This document shows, piece after piece, positions 27,683 through 36,468 of a DNA stretch of 64,000 nt (its first letter is position 1; every line of letters starts with the position of its first letter). The notes below the pieces were generated by a model. The model did no database searches. It saw nothing but the letters and a program-made list of their open reading frames with translations, and was not told the DNA's origin. This stretch comes from Actinomyces bovis (GTDB lineage: Bacteria; Actinomycetota; Actinomycetes; Actinomycetales; Actinomycetaceae), in assembly GCF_900444995.1 (NCBI RefSeq), contig NZ_UAPQ01000010.1:62001-126000 (forward strand). Direction: 5' to 3'. Made by a program: the position numbers and the translations under genes.

Positions 27683-28741
27683 ATGCGCGTGCACATCACC
27701 TACACCGGCGGCACCATCGGCATGGTGGACTCCCCCCACGGACTGGTACCCGGCACGGACCTGCCCGGCTGGCTAGCCGAGCAACTGCAAGGCACCGGCC
27801 TGGAGGGAGCCACCATCACCTCCCTGGAGCCCTTGATCGACTCCGCCAATGCCACCCCCGACTCCTGGCAGGCCATCATCACTGACCTACGCCAGCGGGC
27901 TGACACCGCCGACGCCTTCGTGGTGCTGCACGGCACAGACACCATGGCCTACACAGCCGCGGCGCTGTCCTACGCCTTGACGGACCTACCCCAGCCGGTA
28001 GTCATAACCGGCTCCCAGCTGCCGCAAGGTGTTATGGGTTCGGACGCAAGCAGCAATGTGATGGGGGCGCTGCAAGCCGCCACCAGTGGACGGGTCAAGG
28101 GGGTGAGCCTGTTCTTCGGGCAGGAACTGCTGGTGGGTAACCGCGCCACCAAGACCAGTTCCTGGGCCTACGCCGGCTTCATCTCCCCCGCCGTCCCGCC
28201 ACTGGCAGTGGTTGGCGCACCCTGGCGTTGGTCTCCCGAGGCCGTCTCGGCTGACCCCGCTGCGGCTGGCGCCACCGGCCCGTGGGAGGCTGCTAAGTCA
28301 CGGGAGGAGGCGCCTTCCGGCAGGTCTGCGCCCCAGCCCTACGCCCGCCACGACGTCGTGGTGGTGGATCTGGTCCCAGGCATTAGTGCCAAGCGCTTGG
28401 AGGCCCTGCTCACCCCCACCCCTGAGGCAGTGGTGCTGCGCGCCTACGGCGTCGGAAATGTGCCTGCGGCTGAGCCCGGCCTGGCCCAGGTGGTGGAGCA
28501 AGCAGTTAGCGACGGCGTGGCCGTCGTCGTCGCCTCACAGTGCCAGCAAGCGGAAGTGCTGCTGGGTCACTATGAAGCCGGAGACGCCGTGGCGCAGGCC
28601 GGTGCTGTGGGCAGCGGGGATATGACCTTGGAGGCGCTATACGCCAAGCTGCAATTCCTGCTGGCCCAAGGTCTACGCGGCGCCGAGTTGGCGGCAGCCG
28701 TAGCCGTGCCGCTTGCCGGAGAACTCAGCCCCGCCAGCTAG
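27683..28741 (+). CDS. ansA: L-asparaginase (cytoplasmic, type I-like)
   Basis: The 352-residue enzyme hydrolyses asparagine to aspartate and ammonia. The first catalytic Thr is in ITYTGGTIGM (residues 5-14), the second Thr-Asp pair in VVLHGTDTMAYTAAALSYAL, and the catalytic Lys follows further on in NRATKTSS. There is no signal peptide, so it is a cytoplasmic enzyme. A somewhat longer Ala/Pro-rich loop around residues 185-225 (SADPAAAGATGP, EEAPSGRSA) is an insertion relative to shorter homologues. It forms an operon with ansP, giving uptake plus hydrolysis of asparagine. Confidence 0.93.
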   Translation: MRVHITYTGGTIGMVDSPHGLVPGTDLPGWLAEQLQGTGLEGATITSLEPLIDSANATPDSWQAIITDLRQRADTADAFVVLHGTDTMAYTAAALSYALTDLPQPVVITGSQLPQGVMGSDASSNVMGALQAATSGRVKGVSLFFGQELLVGNRATKTSSWAYAGFISPAVPPLAVVGAPWRWSPEAVSADPAAAGATGPWEAAKSREEAPSGRSAPQPYARHDVVVVDLVPGISAKRLEALLTPTPEAVVLRAYGVGNVPAAEPGLAQVVEQAVSDGVAVVVASQCQQAEVLLGHYEAGDAVAQAGAVGSGDMTLEALYAKLQFLLAQGLRGAELAAAVAVPLAGELSPAS

Positions 28742-28831
28742 CGGCGGCAGTCAGCCTGCTGGGAGAGCCCACTGGCGGGCCGCTTTAACTCCGCCAGTTC
28801 AGGCGCGAGTCACCCGGCAGCACCCGGGCTG

Positions 28832-28869
28832 CAGCGCCTGGGCCCAGCAGCAGCTGCGCCTAGGCGCTG
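28832..28869. terminator. Hairpin between convergent ansA and the hydrolase gene
   Basis: CAGCGCCT (28832-28839) pairs with AGGCGCTG (28862-28869), stem 8 with a 22-base loop that is itself partly self-complementary. It lies between two convergent genes and may terminate either. Confidence 0.4.
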
Positions 28870-28872
28870 GCC

Positions 28873-30558
28873 TCACTCCTGGCCCTTGCAGGTCTTGCCC
28901 GCCTCCGGGAGCGTGCCCGCCAGCAGGTAGGCATCCACGGTGTTGACCACGCAGGGGCCCGCGTCCTTACGCCCATAAGCGGTGTGACCATTGCCCTCCC
29001 AGGTCAGCAGTCGCGCGGAGGCCAACTGACTGCTCATGGCCTCCGACCACTTGTAGGGCGTGGACGGGTCCCCGGTAGTACCAACCACCAGCACCGGGGC
29101 GGCACCCTGCGCGCTGATGGGCTTGCGCTCGCGGGTTGAGGTGTGGCCCCAGGCCTGGCAGGAAGCATCTGAGAACAACAGGTAGCGGCCAAAGGTCGGG
29201 GAGATCGTCTGTAGTTCCTGCGCCTGCTGCAACCAGGTGGCTTCGTCACCCTGCACCGGGTAGTCCAGGCAGTTGATGGGCGAGATCGCCTCATCCCCGT
29301 TGCCCGTGTACGAACCATCACGGTTGCGAGATGCCACCGTGTCCGACACGTACTCCAAGATGGTTCCGTCCTGCTGGTTCATCGCCTGGTCCAAGCCCTG
29401 GCTGAGAACGCTCCAAACCTCCGACTGGTAGAGCGCCGAGATAATCGCGGTGGAGGCCAGAGCCTCAGTGAGCGGGCGCTGCGGATCAGCGGTCTTGAGC
29501 GGAGCCGTGCGGATGGACTCCAGCAGCTGCCGGATCTGCGCGACACCGGAGTCGACGTCGCCTTTCAGCGGGCAAGACTTGCCTTCCTGGCAGTCCTTCA
29601 CAAAAGCTCGCAACGCCGCCTCAAAGCCTGCCGCCTGGCCACGGGTGACATCAGCGGCGGAAAGACTGGGGTCAATGGCGCCGTCAAGCACCATGCGGCC
29701 CACATTGCCAGGGAATAGTTCCGCGTAGGTGGCCCCTAGGTAGGTGCCGTAGGAGTAGCCCAGGTAGGTCAGGGACGGTGCTCCCACCACGGCGCGCAGA
29801 ATGTCAAGGTCGCGGGCGACGGAGATGGTGTCAATGTGGTCCAGCAGCCCCGGGGTGGTCTTTTGGGCGCAGCGCTGCGCCAGCCAGGTCTTCTGCTTCT
29901 GCAGGGCTGCCAGGGCGGTGGGACTAGCGGGATCCAGGGTCTGTGGTTGATCTGCCTCCGTGCCCTTGAGTTCGTCCACCACCTGCCCGGAGCGGACCAC
30001 GTCCTGCTCAGCGTCAGTTAGGCAGTCAACGGCGGTGGAGTCCATAACCCCGCGCGGGTCAAAACCAACCACGTCGTAGGAAGCTAAGAGCGCCTCGGAG
30101 AAGAGAGTCTTGGAATTGACTGCCAGCCCGGTGCCGGAACCGCCGGGACCCCCTGGGTTCACAAACAGGGTGCCGATGGCTTTCTCAGTGGCGGCCCGCT
30201 TTTTCAGAGACAGTTCAATGCTAGGGCCGGAGGGGTCCTGGTAGTCCAAGGGCACTTTGGCTTTGGCGCATTTGACACCTTGGAGCTTATCCGCGTTCTC
30301 ATTCGGACCGGGCACACAATCCTGCCAGTCAAGCTGCTGGGAGTAGAAGGACTCCAAGCCGGTGGGCACACTGGCGGTGCTTGGGGCAGCCGCCGGCGTG
30401 GGGGTGATGCTGGACTTCTTGCTTAGACCTGGCAAGCCCCCACAAGAAGCCAGCGACGCCGCTGTGGTGAGCACCAGCATCCCGGTGAACAGGTGGCGGG
30501 CGCGCTGCCGGGAGCTGCGCTCAGGGCGGTCAGAGCGGGAAATAGCGGTATCAAGCAC
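28873..30558 (-). CDS. Secreted lipoprotein alpha/beta hydrolase (tripeptidyl aminopeptidase-like)
   Basis: The 561-residue exported protein has a basic N-terminus, a hydrophobic segment and a lipobox (AASLASC, Cys near residue 39), so it is anchored to the outer face of the membrane. The alpha/beta hydrolase fold follows: oxyanion region TLFVNPGGPGGSGTG, the nucleophile Ser in YLGYSYGTYLGATYAEL, the acid and then the His in GNGHTAYGRKDAG, with the TAP-like C-terminal domain. It resembles the Streptomyces SlpD/SlpE and tripeptidyl aminopeptidases that trim peptides. The start is a GTG. The Ser/Thr/Pro-rich linker after the lipobox is typical. Confidence 0.92.
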   Translation of the reverse strand: MLDTAISRSDRPERSSRQRARHLFTGMLVLTTAASLASCGGLPGLSKKSSITPTPAAAPSTASVPTGLESFYSQQLDWQDCVPGPNENADKLQGVKCAKAKVPLDYQDPSGPSIELSLKKRAATEKAIGTLFVNPGGPGGSGTGLAVNSKTLFSEALLASYDVVGFDPRGVMDSTAVDCLTDAEQDVVRSGQVVDELKGTEADQPQTLDPASPTALAALQKQKTWLAQRCAQKTTPGLLDHIDTISVARDLDILRAVVGAPSLTYLGYSYGTYLGATYAELFPGNVGRMVLDGAIDPSLSAADVTRGQAAGFEAALRAFVKDCQEGKSCPLKGDVDSGVAQIRQLLESIRTAPLKTADPQRPLTEALASTAIISALYQSEVWSVLSQGLDQAMNQQDGTILEYVSDTVASRNRDGSYTGNGDEAISPINCLDYPVQGDEATWLQQAQELQTISPTFGRYLLFSDASCQAWGHTSTRERKPISAQGAAPVLVVGTTGDPSTPYKWSEAMSSQLASARLLTWEGNGHTAYGRKDAGPCVVNTVDAYLLAGTLPEAGKTCKGQE

Positions 30559-30641
30559 AGGTACAGATTACGCGGCGCCGGGGCGAGCGCCCATCCTCCT
30601 AGAGGCCGAATTACTTTCCGCAGAGCAGCGCCGGGCGGACC

Positions 30642-31925
30642 TTAGGCCTGAGGGCGCAGCTGAACCATGAGGGCCTCCACCGCCAGCAGAGGCGCGGCGG
30701 AGGTGCGCAGGCGTTCACGGCATTCCTCAATGGCGGCGATGCGCGCAAGCGACTGCGCCGGGGCGGTGCTTGAGGCCACCTGCTCAACCGTGTCTAACAG
30801 GTCCACGTTGACTCGCTCCACCTCGCTGCCCATCTGGGTGGCCAGCACATCCCGGTAGAAGGAGAGCAGGTCGATCATGGCGCGGTCTAGCACATCGGTG
30901 CGGGCCCGCTTGGCGCGACGCTTTTGGTCTTCTTCCAACTGCCGCACCTGAGCGCGGATCGCCGGCGGGACCTTGGAGTCAGTTTCAATGCCTAGGGCGC
31001 GCAGCAATTCTGCGCGTTCTCGGGCATCGCGCTCCGCGGTGGTGGCCTTGGCCTCTTCCTCCGCATTGTCCACTAGCTCTGCCGCCGCGAGCACCGCATC
31101 GCCCACGGAGCGCAGGGACACGGGGGACATCAGCAGGCGACGGCGTCGCTCCCAGGCGCCTTCATCCAGGGCTAGGTGGCGGGCCAGGCCGATATGTGAC
31201 TGGCTGGCGCGGGCAGCGCGAGTGGCGAGCTCTGGGTCGGCGCCGTCGCGACGCACCAGCAGTTCGGCCACCGCCTCGGGCGCCGGAATGCGCAGGGTGA
31301 CCAGGCGACAGCGGGAGCGGATAGTGGGCAGGACGTCGTCGGCACTGGGAGTGCACAAAATCCAGACGGTCTGTGGCGGGGGCTCCTCGATGGACTTGAG
31401 CAAGACGTTGGTGGTGCGCTCGGCCATGCGGTCTGCGTCCTCCACCAAGATCACTCGCCAGCGGCCAGTCCAAGGGCGACGCTGGGCCTGCCCGATGAGC
31501 TCTTTGGCTTCCTCCATGGTGATGATGAGCTTTTCCGTGGCCAGGCGAATCACGTCTGGGTGGGCGCCGTGCATGACGTCGCGGCACGGTTTGCATTCAC
31601 CGCAGCCGGGCACCGGGCCGGTGCACTGCAGAGCGGCAGCAAAGGCCCGGGCGGCGGTGGAGCGGCCGGAGCCAGGCGGGCCGGTGAGCAGCCAGGCGTG
31701 GCTCATGGCGGAGGTATCCGGGGTACTGCCATTAGGTGGCAGGCTGGCGCCTGAGGCGTGCCCAGGGGCGGGGCTATGACTGGGATCTGCGGCCTGCTTA
31801 AAGGTGGGCCTTGGCACCCCGGCGCTCTTCTCCCGCGCCTCAGCGATGGCCCGGGCGGCCTGAGCTGCGGCCTCCAGTTGGGCGATTACCGGTTCCTGCC
31901 CAACCACGTCCGCCCACACGCTCAT
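30642..31925 (-). CDS. holB: DNA polymerase III subunit delta-prime
   Basis: The 427-residue clamp-loader subunit starts MSVWADVVGQEPVIAQLEAA and contains the P-loop LLTGPPGSGRSTAARAFA, a zinc module with CGECKPC, the VEDADRMAERTTNVLLKSIEEPP box and the SRC motif in IRSRCRLVTLRI. An insertion of about 50 residues after residue 20 (AREKSAGVPRPTFK onwards) is low-complexity. The start codon overlaps the tmk stop by four bases (ATGA type), so both genes are cotranscribed. The tmk-holB order is the usual one. Confidence 0.95.
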   Translation of the reverse strand: MSVWADVVGQEPVIAQLEAAAQAARAIAEAREKSAGVPRPTFKQAADPSHSPAPGHASGASLPPNGSTPDTSAMSHAWLLTGPPGSGRSTAARAFAAALQCTGPVPGCGECKPCRDVMHGAHPDVIRLATEKLIITMEEAKELIGQAQRRPWTGRWRVILVEDADRMAERTTNVLLKSIEEPPPQTVWILCTPSADDVLPTIRSRCRLVTLRIPAPEAVAELLVRRDGADPELATRAARASQSHIGLARHLALDEGAWERRRRLLMSPVSLRSVGDAVLAAAELVDNAEEEAKATTAERDARERAELLRALGIETDSKVPPAIRAQVRQLEEDQKRRAKRARTDVLDRAMIDLLSFYRDVLATQMGSEVERVNVDLLDTVEQVASSTAPAQSLARIAAIEECRERLRTSAAPLLAVEALMVQLRPQA

Positions 31926-32710
31926 GGGCGGCCTGCAGAAGTCGAGACCTCACCGGGGGATATGCGCGCGGCGGCGTAAGCGAAGGCCTGCAGAACTCCA
32001 GCCGTGGTGCCCGCCTCTCGGCACACTCCCCCGCCTTTTGCTTTCAAGAGTGCCGCCACCAGTCGGTTCACTTCCGCCGCCACCTCCGCGATGCTCTGGC
32101 CGGCATCGACGAGGAAAACGCGCTGCGGCTCGGCGGCGGCCAAGGCCAGGAATTGCTCACGCAAGGCGATATGGAAGGAATCCGGCTCGCGCTCTAGCCG
32201 ATCTTTGGCGCCGCGCTGCTTGGTGCGGCGCCCGGCCAGGCCCGGATCGACGTCGAGCAAGATCGTCAAGTCTGGCAGCAGGCCACCGGTGGCCCACAGG
32301 GACAGGTCACGCACCTCCTTGGGGCCGAGCGCCCGCGCCGCCCCCTGGTAGGCCACTGATGAATCCAGATAGCGGTCGCAGACGACGACGGCGCCGCGGC
32401 CCAAGGCCGGGCGGATGACTGTGTCCACGTGGTGGGCGCGGTCGGCGGCGTAGAGGAGGGCTTCGGCGTGCGGGGAGACCTCTCCTCCGTGCAGCAGCAG
32501 TTGGCGAATCTCCTGGCCGAGTGGGGTGCCTCCGGGTTCACGGGTGGTAACCACCGCGCATCCCTCCTGGCGCAGGCGTTCAGCGAGCAGGCCGATCTGG
32601 GTGGTTTTGCCGACGCCGTCGCCACCCTCAAAGGTGATGAACAGGCCGGGGCGGGCATTTTCACCGCGCGGGTCTGCAAGGGGGGTGCCGGTAACGGGCT
32701 GAGGGGTCAC
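31922..32710 (-). CDS. tmk: Thymidylate kinase
   Basis: The 262-residue kinase phosphorylates dTMP to dTDP. P-loop FITFEGGDGVGKTTQ, the DR motif in VVCDRYLDSSVAYQG and the lid region GRRTKQRGAKDRLE are intact. The start is a GTG at 32710. It is longer than the usual 210 residues because of an N-terminal extension of about 20 and a longer C-terminus ending in AARISPGEVSTSAGRP. It heads the tmk-holB operon. Confidence 0.95.
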   Translation of the reverse strand: MTPQPVTGTPLADPRGENARPGLFITFEGGDGVGKTTQIGLLAERLRQEGCAVVTTREPGGTPLGQEIRQLLLHGGEVSPHAEALLYAADRAHHVDTVIRPALGRGAVVVCDRYLDSSVAYQGAARALGPKEVRDLSLWATGGLLPDLTILLDVDPGLAGRRTKQRGAKDRLEREPDSFHIALREQFLALAAAEPQRVFLVDAGQSIAEVAAEVNRLVAALLKAKGGGVCREAGTTAGVLQAFAYAAARISPGEVSTSAGRP

Positions 32711-33073
32711 GCCGCCACCCTACCCACCCTCGGCCCGCATCTGGCAGGGCTACCAGCTCTGGCAGCGGAGGCTTCCGGACGGCCTCAGACTCAAGCTCTC
32801 CTGTGGATTTATACAAGCGCTTCTTGTGTAATGCACCGCACTAGAATTAGCCTTACTTGAGGAAAACGCTGCAATCGCAGCACCTCTGCGTGTAGGTGAC
32901 ACCGCGCCAGAAATGACCTTCCTCACTTTCGGACAGATGTACCACTATTTGCCTACACCCCCTAGTGGTTTGTCACAATATTGGTACACTTGTACCACTC
33001 AGGTTCGGCGGCTCACCGCCACCGTCCCGCCACAACTTCACCCGCCCGTACCGCCAAGCACAGAGACGTGATC
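32711..33073. promoter_or_regulatory. Promoter and operator region of the arc operon
   Basis: This 363-base gap holds no gene. A perfect inverted repeat TGGTACA-CT-TGTACCA lies at 32982-32997 and covers an extended -10-like TGGTACACT. The nine-base TGTACCACT recurs at 32938-32946 and 32991-32999, and AGTGGT at 32965-32970 (within CCTAGTGGTT) is the complement of ACCACT, so three or four related half-sites cluster within 62 bases. A further imperfect repeat ACAAG-CGCTT-CTTGT is at 32813-32827. These are good candidates for a repressor or activator controlling arcABC. The identity of the regulator is unknown; the TetR gene at 45173 and an ArgR-type protein are possibilities. Confidence 0.6.
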
Positions 33074-34294
33074 ATGCGACCGTACATAGGCTCAGAAATC
33101 GGGGAACTGGAGAGTGTCATCCTCCACCGCCCCGGCAAAGAAATGCTGCGACTCACCCCCGAGAACAAGGACGAGCTCTTGTTCGACGACGTTCTGTGGC
33201 TAGAACGTTCACAAGAGGAGCACGACCAATTCGCCAAGGTACTGACCGACCATGGCGCTGAGGTCCTCTACCTGCAAGACCTGCTATCCGAGACCCTGGA
33301 GGTGCCTGAAGCCCGCGCCTACCTAATCGAGGAGGTGCTCGGCTCCTGCAAGAGCAGCTGTGGGCAGGGCAGCAGCATCCAGGACTGGGCAGCACACCTT
33401 CCAGCTGCCGAACTCGCCAACATTCTTATTGCTGGCATCACCAAAGAGGAGCTTCTGGAGCAACTGCCCACAGTTTCCTCTATGACCCTGTCCTCAATGG
33501 AGGACGACGACCTGCTGCTCACCCCCCTGCCCAACCACCTGTTCACCCGCGACTCCTCAAGCTGGGTGTACCAGGGGGTCAGTGTGAACTCCATGCAGCA
33601 TCCCGCCCGCCGTCGGGAATCCTTGAACTACCGCGCCATCTACCGGTGGCACCCGCTGTTCGCCCAAGCCGACTTCCCCCTCTGGTGCGAAGGCGACGCC
33701 GGCGCCGGAATCACCATGGAAGGCGGAGACATCCAGATCATCGGCAACGACGCCGTCATGATCGGCGTCTCCGAACGCACCTCCCCCCAAGGCGTCGAAT
33801 ACTTAAGTTCCCGGCTATTCGCTGGCGGCATCCGCGAGGTAGTCGCCGTGCACATGGCCAAGAACCGCGCCCAAATGCACCTGGACACCATCATGACCAT
33901 GGTTGACTACGGCACCTTCACCAAATACGTGGGCGCCGGAATGCTGCCCACCTCCACCCTGCGCCCCGCCGATGACGGCTCGCTCACCATCACCGAGAAC
34001 CCGCCGGAGGCAATGCATGAGGTGATTGCCGCTGCCCTGGGGATTGACGAGCTCAATATCCTCACCACCCCCCAGGACCTGCGCGCTGCTGCGCGCGAGC
34101 AGTGGAACGACGGCGCCAACACCCTGGCCATCGCCCCCGGAGTAGTGGTGACCTACGAGTCCAATGTCAACACCAACGAGTACCTGGCCAGCCAGGGCAT
34201 CACGGTGCACACCATTCCGGGCTCTGAGCTGGGCCGCGGACGCGGCGGCCCCCACTGCATGAGCTGCCCCGTCTCACGCAAGCCCCTGCCCTGA
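33074..34294 (+). CDS. arcA: Arginine deiminase
   Basis: The 406-residue enzyme hydrolyses arginine to citrulline and ammonia, the first step of the arginine deiminase pathway. Conserved parts: RPYIGSEIGELESVILHRPG at the N-terminus, LPNHLFTRDSSSWVY, ITMEGGDIQIIG, HLDTIMTMVDYGTF (catalytic His and Asp) and the nucleophilic Cys in GRGGPHCMSCP near the C-terminus. Length is standard. The ATG at 33074 begins the conserved sequence; the reading frame is open further upstream without a ribosome site. It is the first gene of a plus-strand run that continues through arcB, arcC and the guanidino-compound genes. Confidence 0.97.
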   Translation: MRPYIGSEIGELESVILHRPGKEMLRLTPENKDELLFDDVLWLERSQEEHDQFAKVLTDHGAEVLYLQDLLSETLEVPEARAYLIEEVLGSCKSSCGQGSSIQDWAAHLPAAELANILIAGITKEELLEQLPTVSSMTLSSMEDDDLLLTPLPNHLFTRDSSSWVYQGVSVNSMQHPARRRESLNYRAIYRWHPLFAQADFPLWCEGDAGAGITMEGGDIQIIGNDAVMIGVSERTSPQGVEYLSSRLFAGGIREVVAVHMAKNRAQMHLDTIMTMVDYGTFTKYVGAGMLPTSTLRPADDGSLTITENPPEAMHEVIAAALGIDELNILTTPQDLRAAAREQWNDGANTLAIAPGVVVTYESNVNTNEYLASQGITVHTIPGSELGRGRGGPHCMSCPVSRKPLP

Positions 34295-34338
34295 TCTGAC
34301 CTTTCCACCTAAAGCACCGACACACTAGGAGCCCCCAA

Positions 34339-35346
34339 ATGTCACACCCCCTTTCCGGCCGGAGTTTCCTCAAGGAGCTTGACTTCAGCGCCAAGGAATG
34401 GAGCATCCTGCTGAATCTGGCCGCCCAGCTCAAGGCCGACAAGAAAGCAGGCCGTGAGGTCAAGCGCCTAACGGGAAAGAACATCGCCCTGCTGTTCGAG
34501 AAGACCTCCACCCGCACCCGCTGCGCCTTCGAGGTCGGGGCGCATGACCAAGGAGCCACGGTCACCTATCTTGACCCCTCAGGCAGCCAGATGGGTCACA
34601 AGGAATCCGTGGCAGACACCGCCCGCGTGCTGGGGCGCATGTTTGACGGCATTGAGTTCCGCGGTAAGAAGCAGGAGCACGTTGAACAGCTCGCGGAGCT
34701 CTCCGGCGTGCCCGTGTGGAATGGCCTGACTGACGAGTGGCACCCCACGCAGGCTCTGGCCGACCAACTGACAATGATCGAGCACAGCAATAAGGACATC
34801 AAGGAGATCTCCTTTGCCTATCTCGGTGACTCGCGCAATAACGTCGCTAACTCACTGCTCTTGTCTGGCGCCCTCATGGGCATGGATGTCCGTCTCATCG
34901 GTCCCAAAGAGCTTGCCCCCGCCGCTGAGGTAGTAGCTGAGGCCGAGCGTCTGGCCAAGGAGTCCGGAGCGCGCATCACCATTACCGACGACGTCGACGC
35001 CGTCAAGGGAGTCGACTTCCTGTACACGGATGTGTGGGTCTCCATGGGTGAGCCCAAGGAGGTGTGGGATGAGCGCATTGCCCTGCTCAAGCCCTACCAG
35101 GTCAACGCTGCCCTGGTGGAGCGCACGGGCAACCCGGACGTCAAGTTCCTGCACTGCCTGCCGGCCTTCCACGACCGCCTCACCACCGTGGGCGAGGACA
35201 TCTACGCCAAGACCGGCATGGACGGCCTAGAGGTAACCGACGACGTCTTCGAGACCGAGGTCAACATCGCCTTCGACCAGGCAGAGAACCGCATGCACAC
35301 CATCAAGGCAGTCATGGTGGCCACCCTAGGCAACTGGGAGGAATGA
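34339..35346 (+). CDS. arcB: Ornithine carbamoyltransferase, catabolic type
   Basis: The 335-residue enzyme converts citrulline and phosphate to ornithine and carbamoyl phosphate in this setting. The carbamoyl-phosphate site [17 protein letters not shown], the ornithine-side motif [10 protein letters not shown], and the HCLPAFHD motif are all present. The ATG has AGGAGC upstream. The stop overlaps the first possible arcC start. The position between arcA and arcC argues for the catabolic rather than the biosynthetic (argF) role. Confidence 0.96.
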   Translation: MSHPLSGRSFLKELDFSAKEWSILLNLAAQLKADKKAGREVKRLTGKNIALLFEKTSTRTRCAFEVGAHDQGATVTYLDPSGSQMGHKESVADTARVLGRMFDGIEFRGKKQEHVEQLAELSGVPVWNGLTDEWHPTQALADQLTMIEHSNKDIKEISFAYLGDSRNNVANSLLLSGALMGMDVRLIGPKELAPAAEVVAEAERLAKESGARITITDDVDAVKGVDFLYTDVWVSMGEPKEVWDERIALLKPYQVNAALVERTGNPDVKFLHCLPAFHDRLTTVGEDIYAKTGMDGLEVTDDVFETEVNIAFDQAENRMHTIKAVMVATLGNWEE

Positions 35347-35348
35347 CC

Positions 35349-36329
35349 ATGCGCGTCGTCGCCGCTCTAGGAGGCAATGCCCTGATGCGCCGGGGAGAGA
35401 AACCCGACGCCCGCACCCAGATCGCCAACGTGGAGGTAGCCGCCAAGCAGCTGGCCGCCATCGCTGAGAAGCACGAGCTCATCATCACCCACGGCAATGG
35501 TCCCCAGGTTGGCACCCTGGCCCTGGAATCCGCCAATGACGAGCGCCTCTCTGAGCCCTACCCCCTGGACACCCTGGGGGCAGAGACCCAAGGCATGATC
35601 GGCTACTGGCTGCTGCAGGCCATGCAAAACGCCCTGCCTGGACGCCACGTGGCCTCCCTGGTCAGCCAGACCCTCGTCTTGGCCGGGGACCCGGCCTTCG
35701 CCAACCCCACCAAATTCGTCGGAGAGGTCTACGACGAGCAGGAGGCCAAGGCCCTGGCTGCGGAGAAAGGGTGGACCGTCAAACCAGACGGCAAGTACTG
35801 GCGCCGCGTGGTCGGTTCCCCCCGCCCACAACGAGTCATTGAGACCAGGATGGCACGCATTTTGATCCAGGCCGGGGCGGTCGTTATCTGCTCGGGCGGT
35901 GGCGGCGTGCCGGTCATCCGCAACACCAAGGGCAAGCTCCAAGGCGTGGAAGCGGTGGTAGACAAGGACCTCACTGCCGCTGTCCTCGCCGAGCACCTGG
36001 AGGCTGACGTCCTACTCGTCCTCACCGACGTCGACGGCGTCTGCACTGACTTTGGCACCCCGGCCCAGAAACTGGTGAACCGGGCCACCCCCGCCTCCCT
36101 GCGAGCCATGGACCTGCCTGCCGGGTCCATGGGACCCAAAGTCGAGGCGGTCTGCCGCTTCGTCGAGCTCACAGGAGACATGGCCGCCATCGGCCGCCTA
36201 GAGGACGCCGAAGCTCTCATTGAGGGCACGGCAGGCACGGTCGTCACCGCCGGGGGCAACTACGGCGGCCCTGACGACATCAGGTTCCCGCTACCAGAGC
36301 CAGGCCCCAGACGCCTGCGTCTGAACTGA
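35349..36329 (+). CDS. arcC: Carbamate kinase
   Basis: The 326-residue kinase makes ATP, ammonia and carbon dioxide from carbamoyl phosphate and ADP, the energy-yielding step of the pathway. Family motifs: VVAALGGNALMRRGEKPDA at the start, THGNGPQVGTLALES, ICSGGGGVPVI, VDKDLTAAVLAEHLEADVLLVLTDVDGV and GSMGPKVEAVCRFVE. I choose ATG 35349, seven bases after GGAGG, over ATG 35343, which touches the ribosome site. A palindrome GCCGGATCCGGC at 36331-36342 follows the stop. No arcD antiporter follows. The next gene is the amidinotransferase. Confidence 0.96.
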   Translation: MRVVAALGGNALMRRGEKPDARTQIANVEVAAKQLAAIAEKHELIITHGNGPQVGTLALESANDERLSEPYPLDTLGAETQGMIGYWLLQAMQNALPGRHVASLVSQTLVLAGDPAFANPTKFVGEVYDEQEAKALAAEKGWTVKPDGKYWRRVVGSPRPQRVIETRMARILIQAGAVVICSGGGGVPVIRNTKGKLQGVEAVVDKDLTAAVLAEHLEADVLLVLTDVDGVCTDFGTPAQKLVNRATPASLRAMDLPAGSMGPKVEAVCRFVELTGDMAAIGRLEDAEALIEGTAGTVVTAGGNYGGPDDIRFPLPEPGPRRLRLN

Positions 36330-36468
36330 CGCCGGATCCGGCCAGCAGGAAACCGCAACGGCGCGGAGCCGCTCAAGAAAGGAGGCCGCCCCCAACCTTA
36401 GGGCCACAAAACCGCCCCACCACAAACCTACAACCTCACACGATCATCATCACAAGGGAGTGAACACA

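Noticed and set aside
36330-36468. Guanidine riboswitch upstream of the first amidinotransferase
   Set aside because: No ykkC-type aptamer and no paired ACGR hairpin loops were seen here or upstream of 41302.
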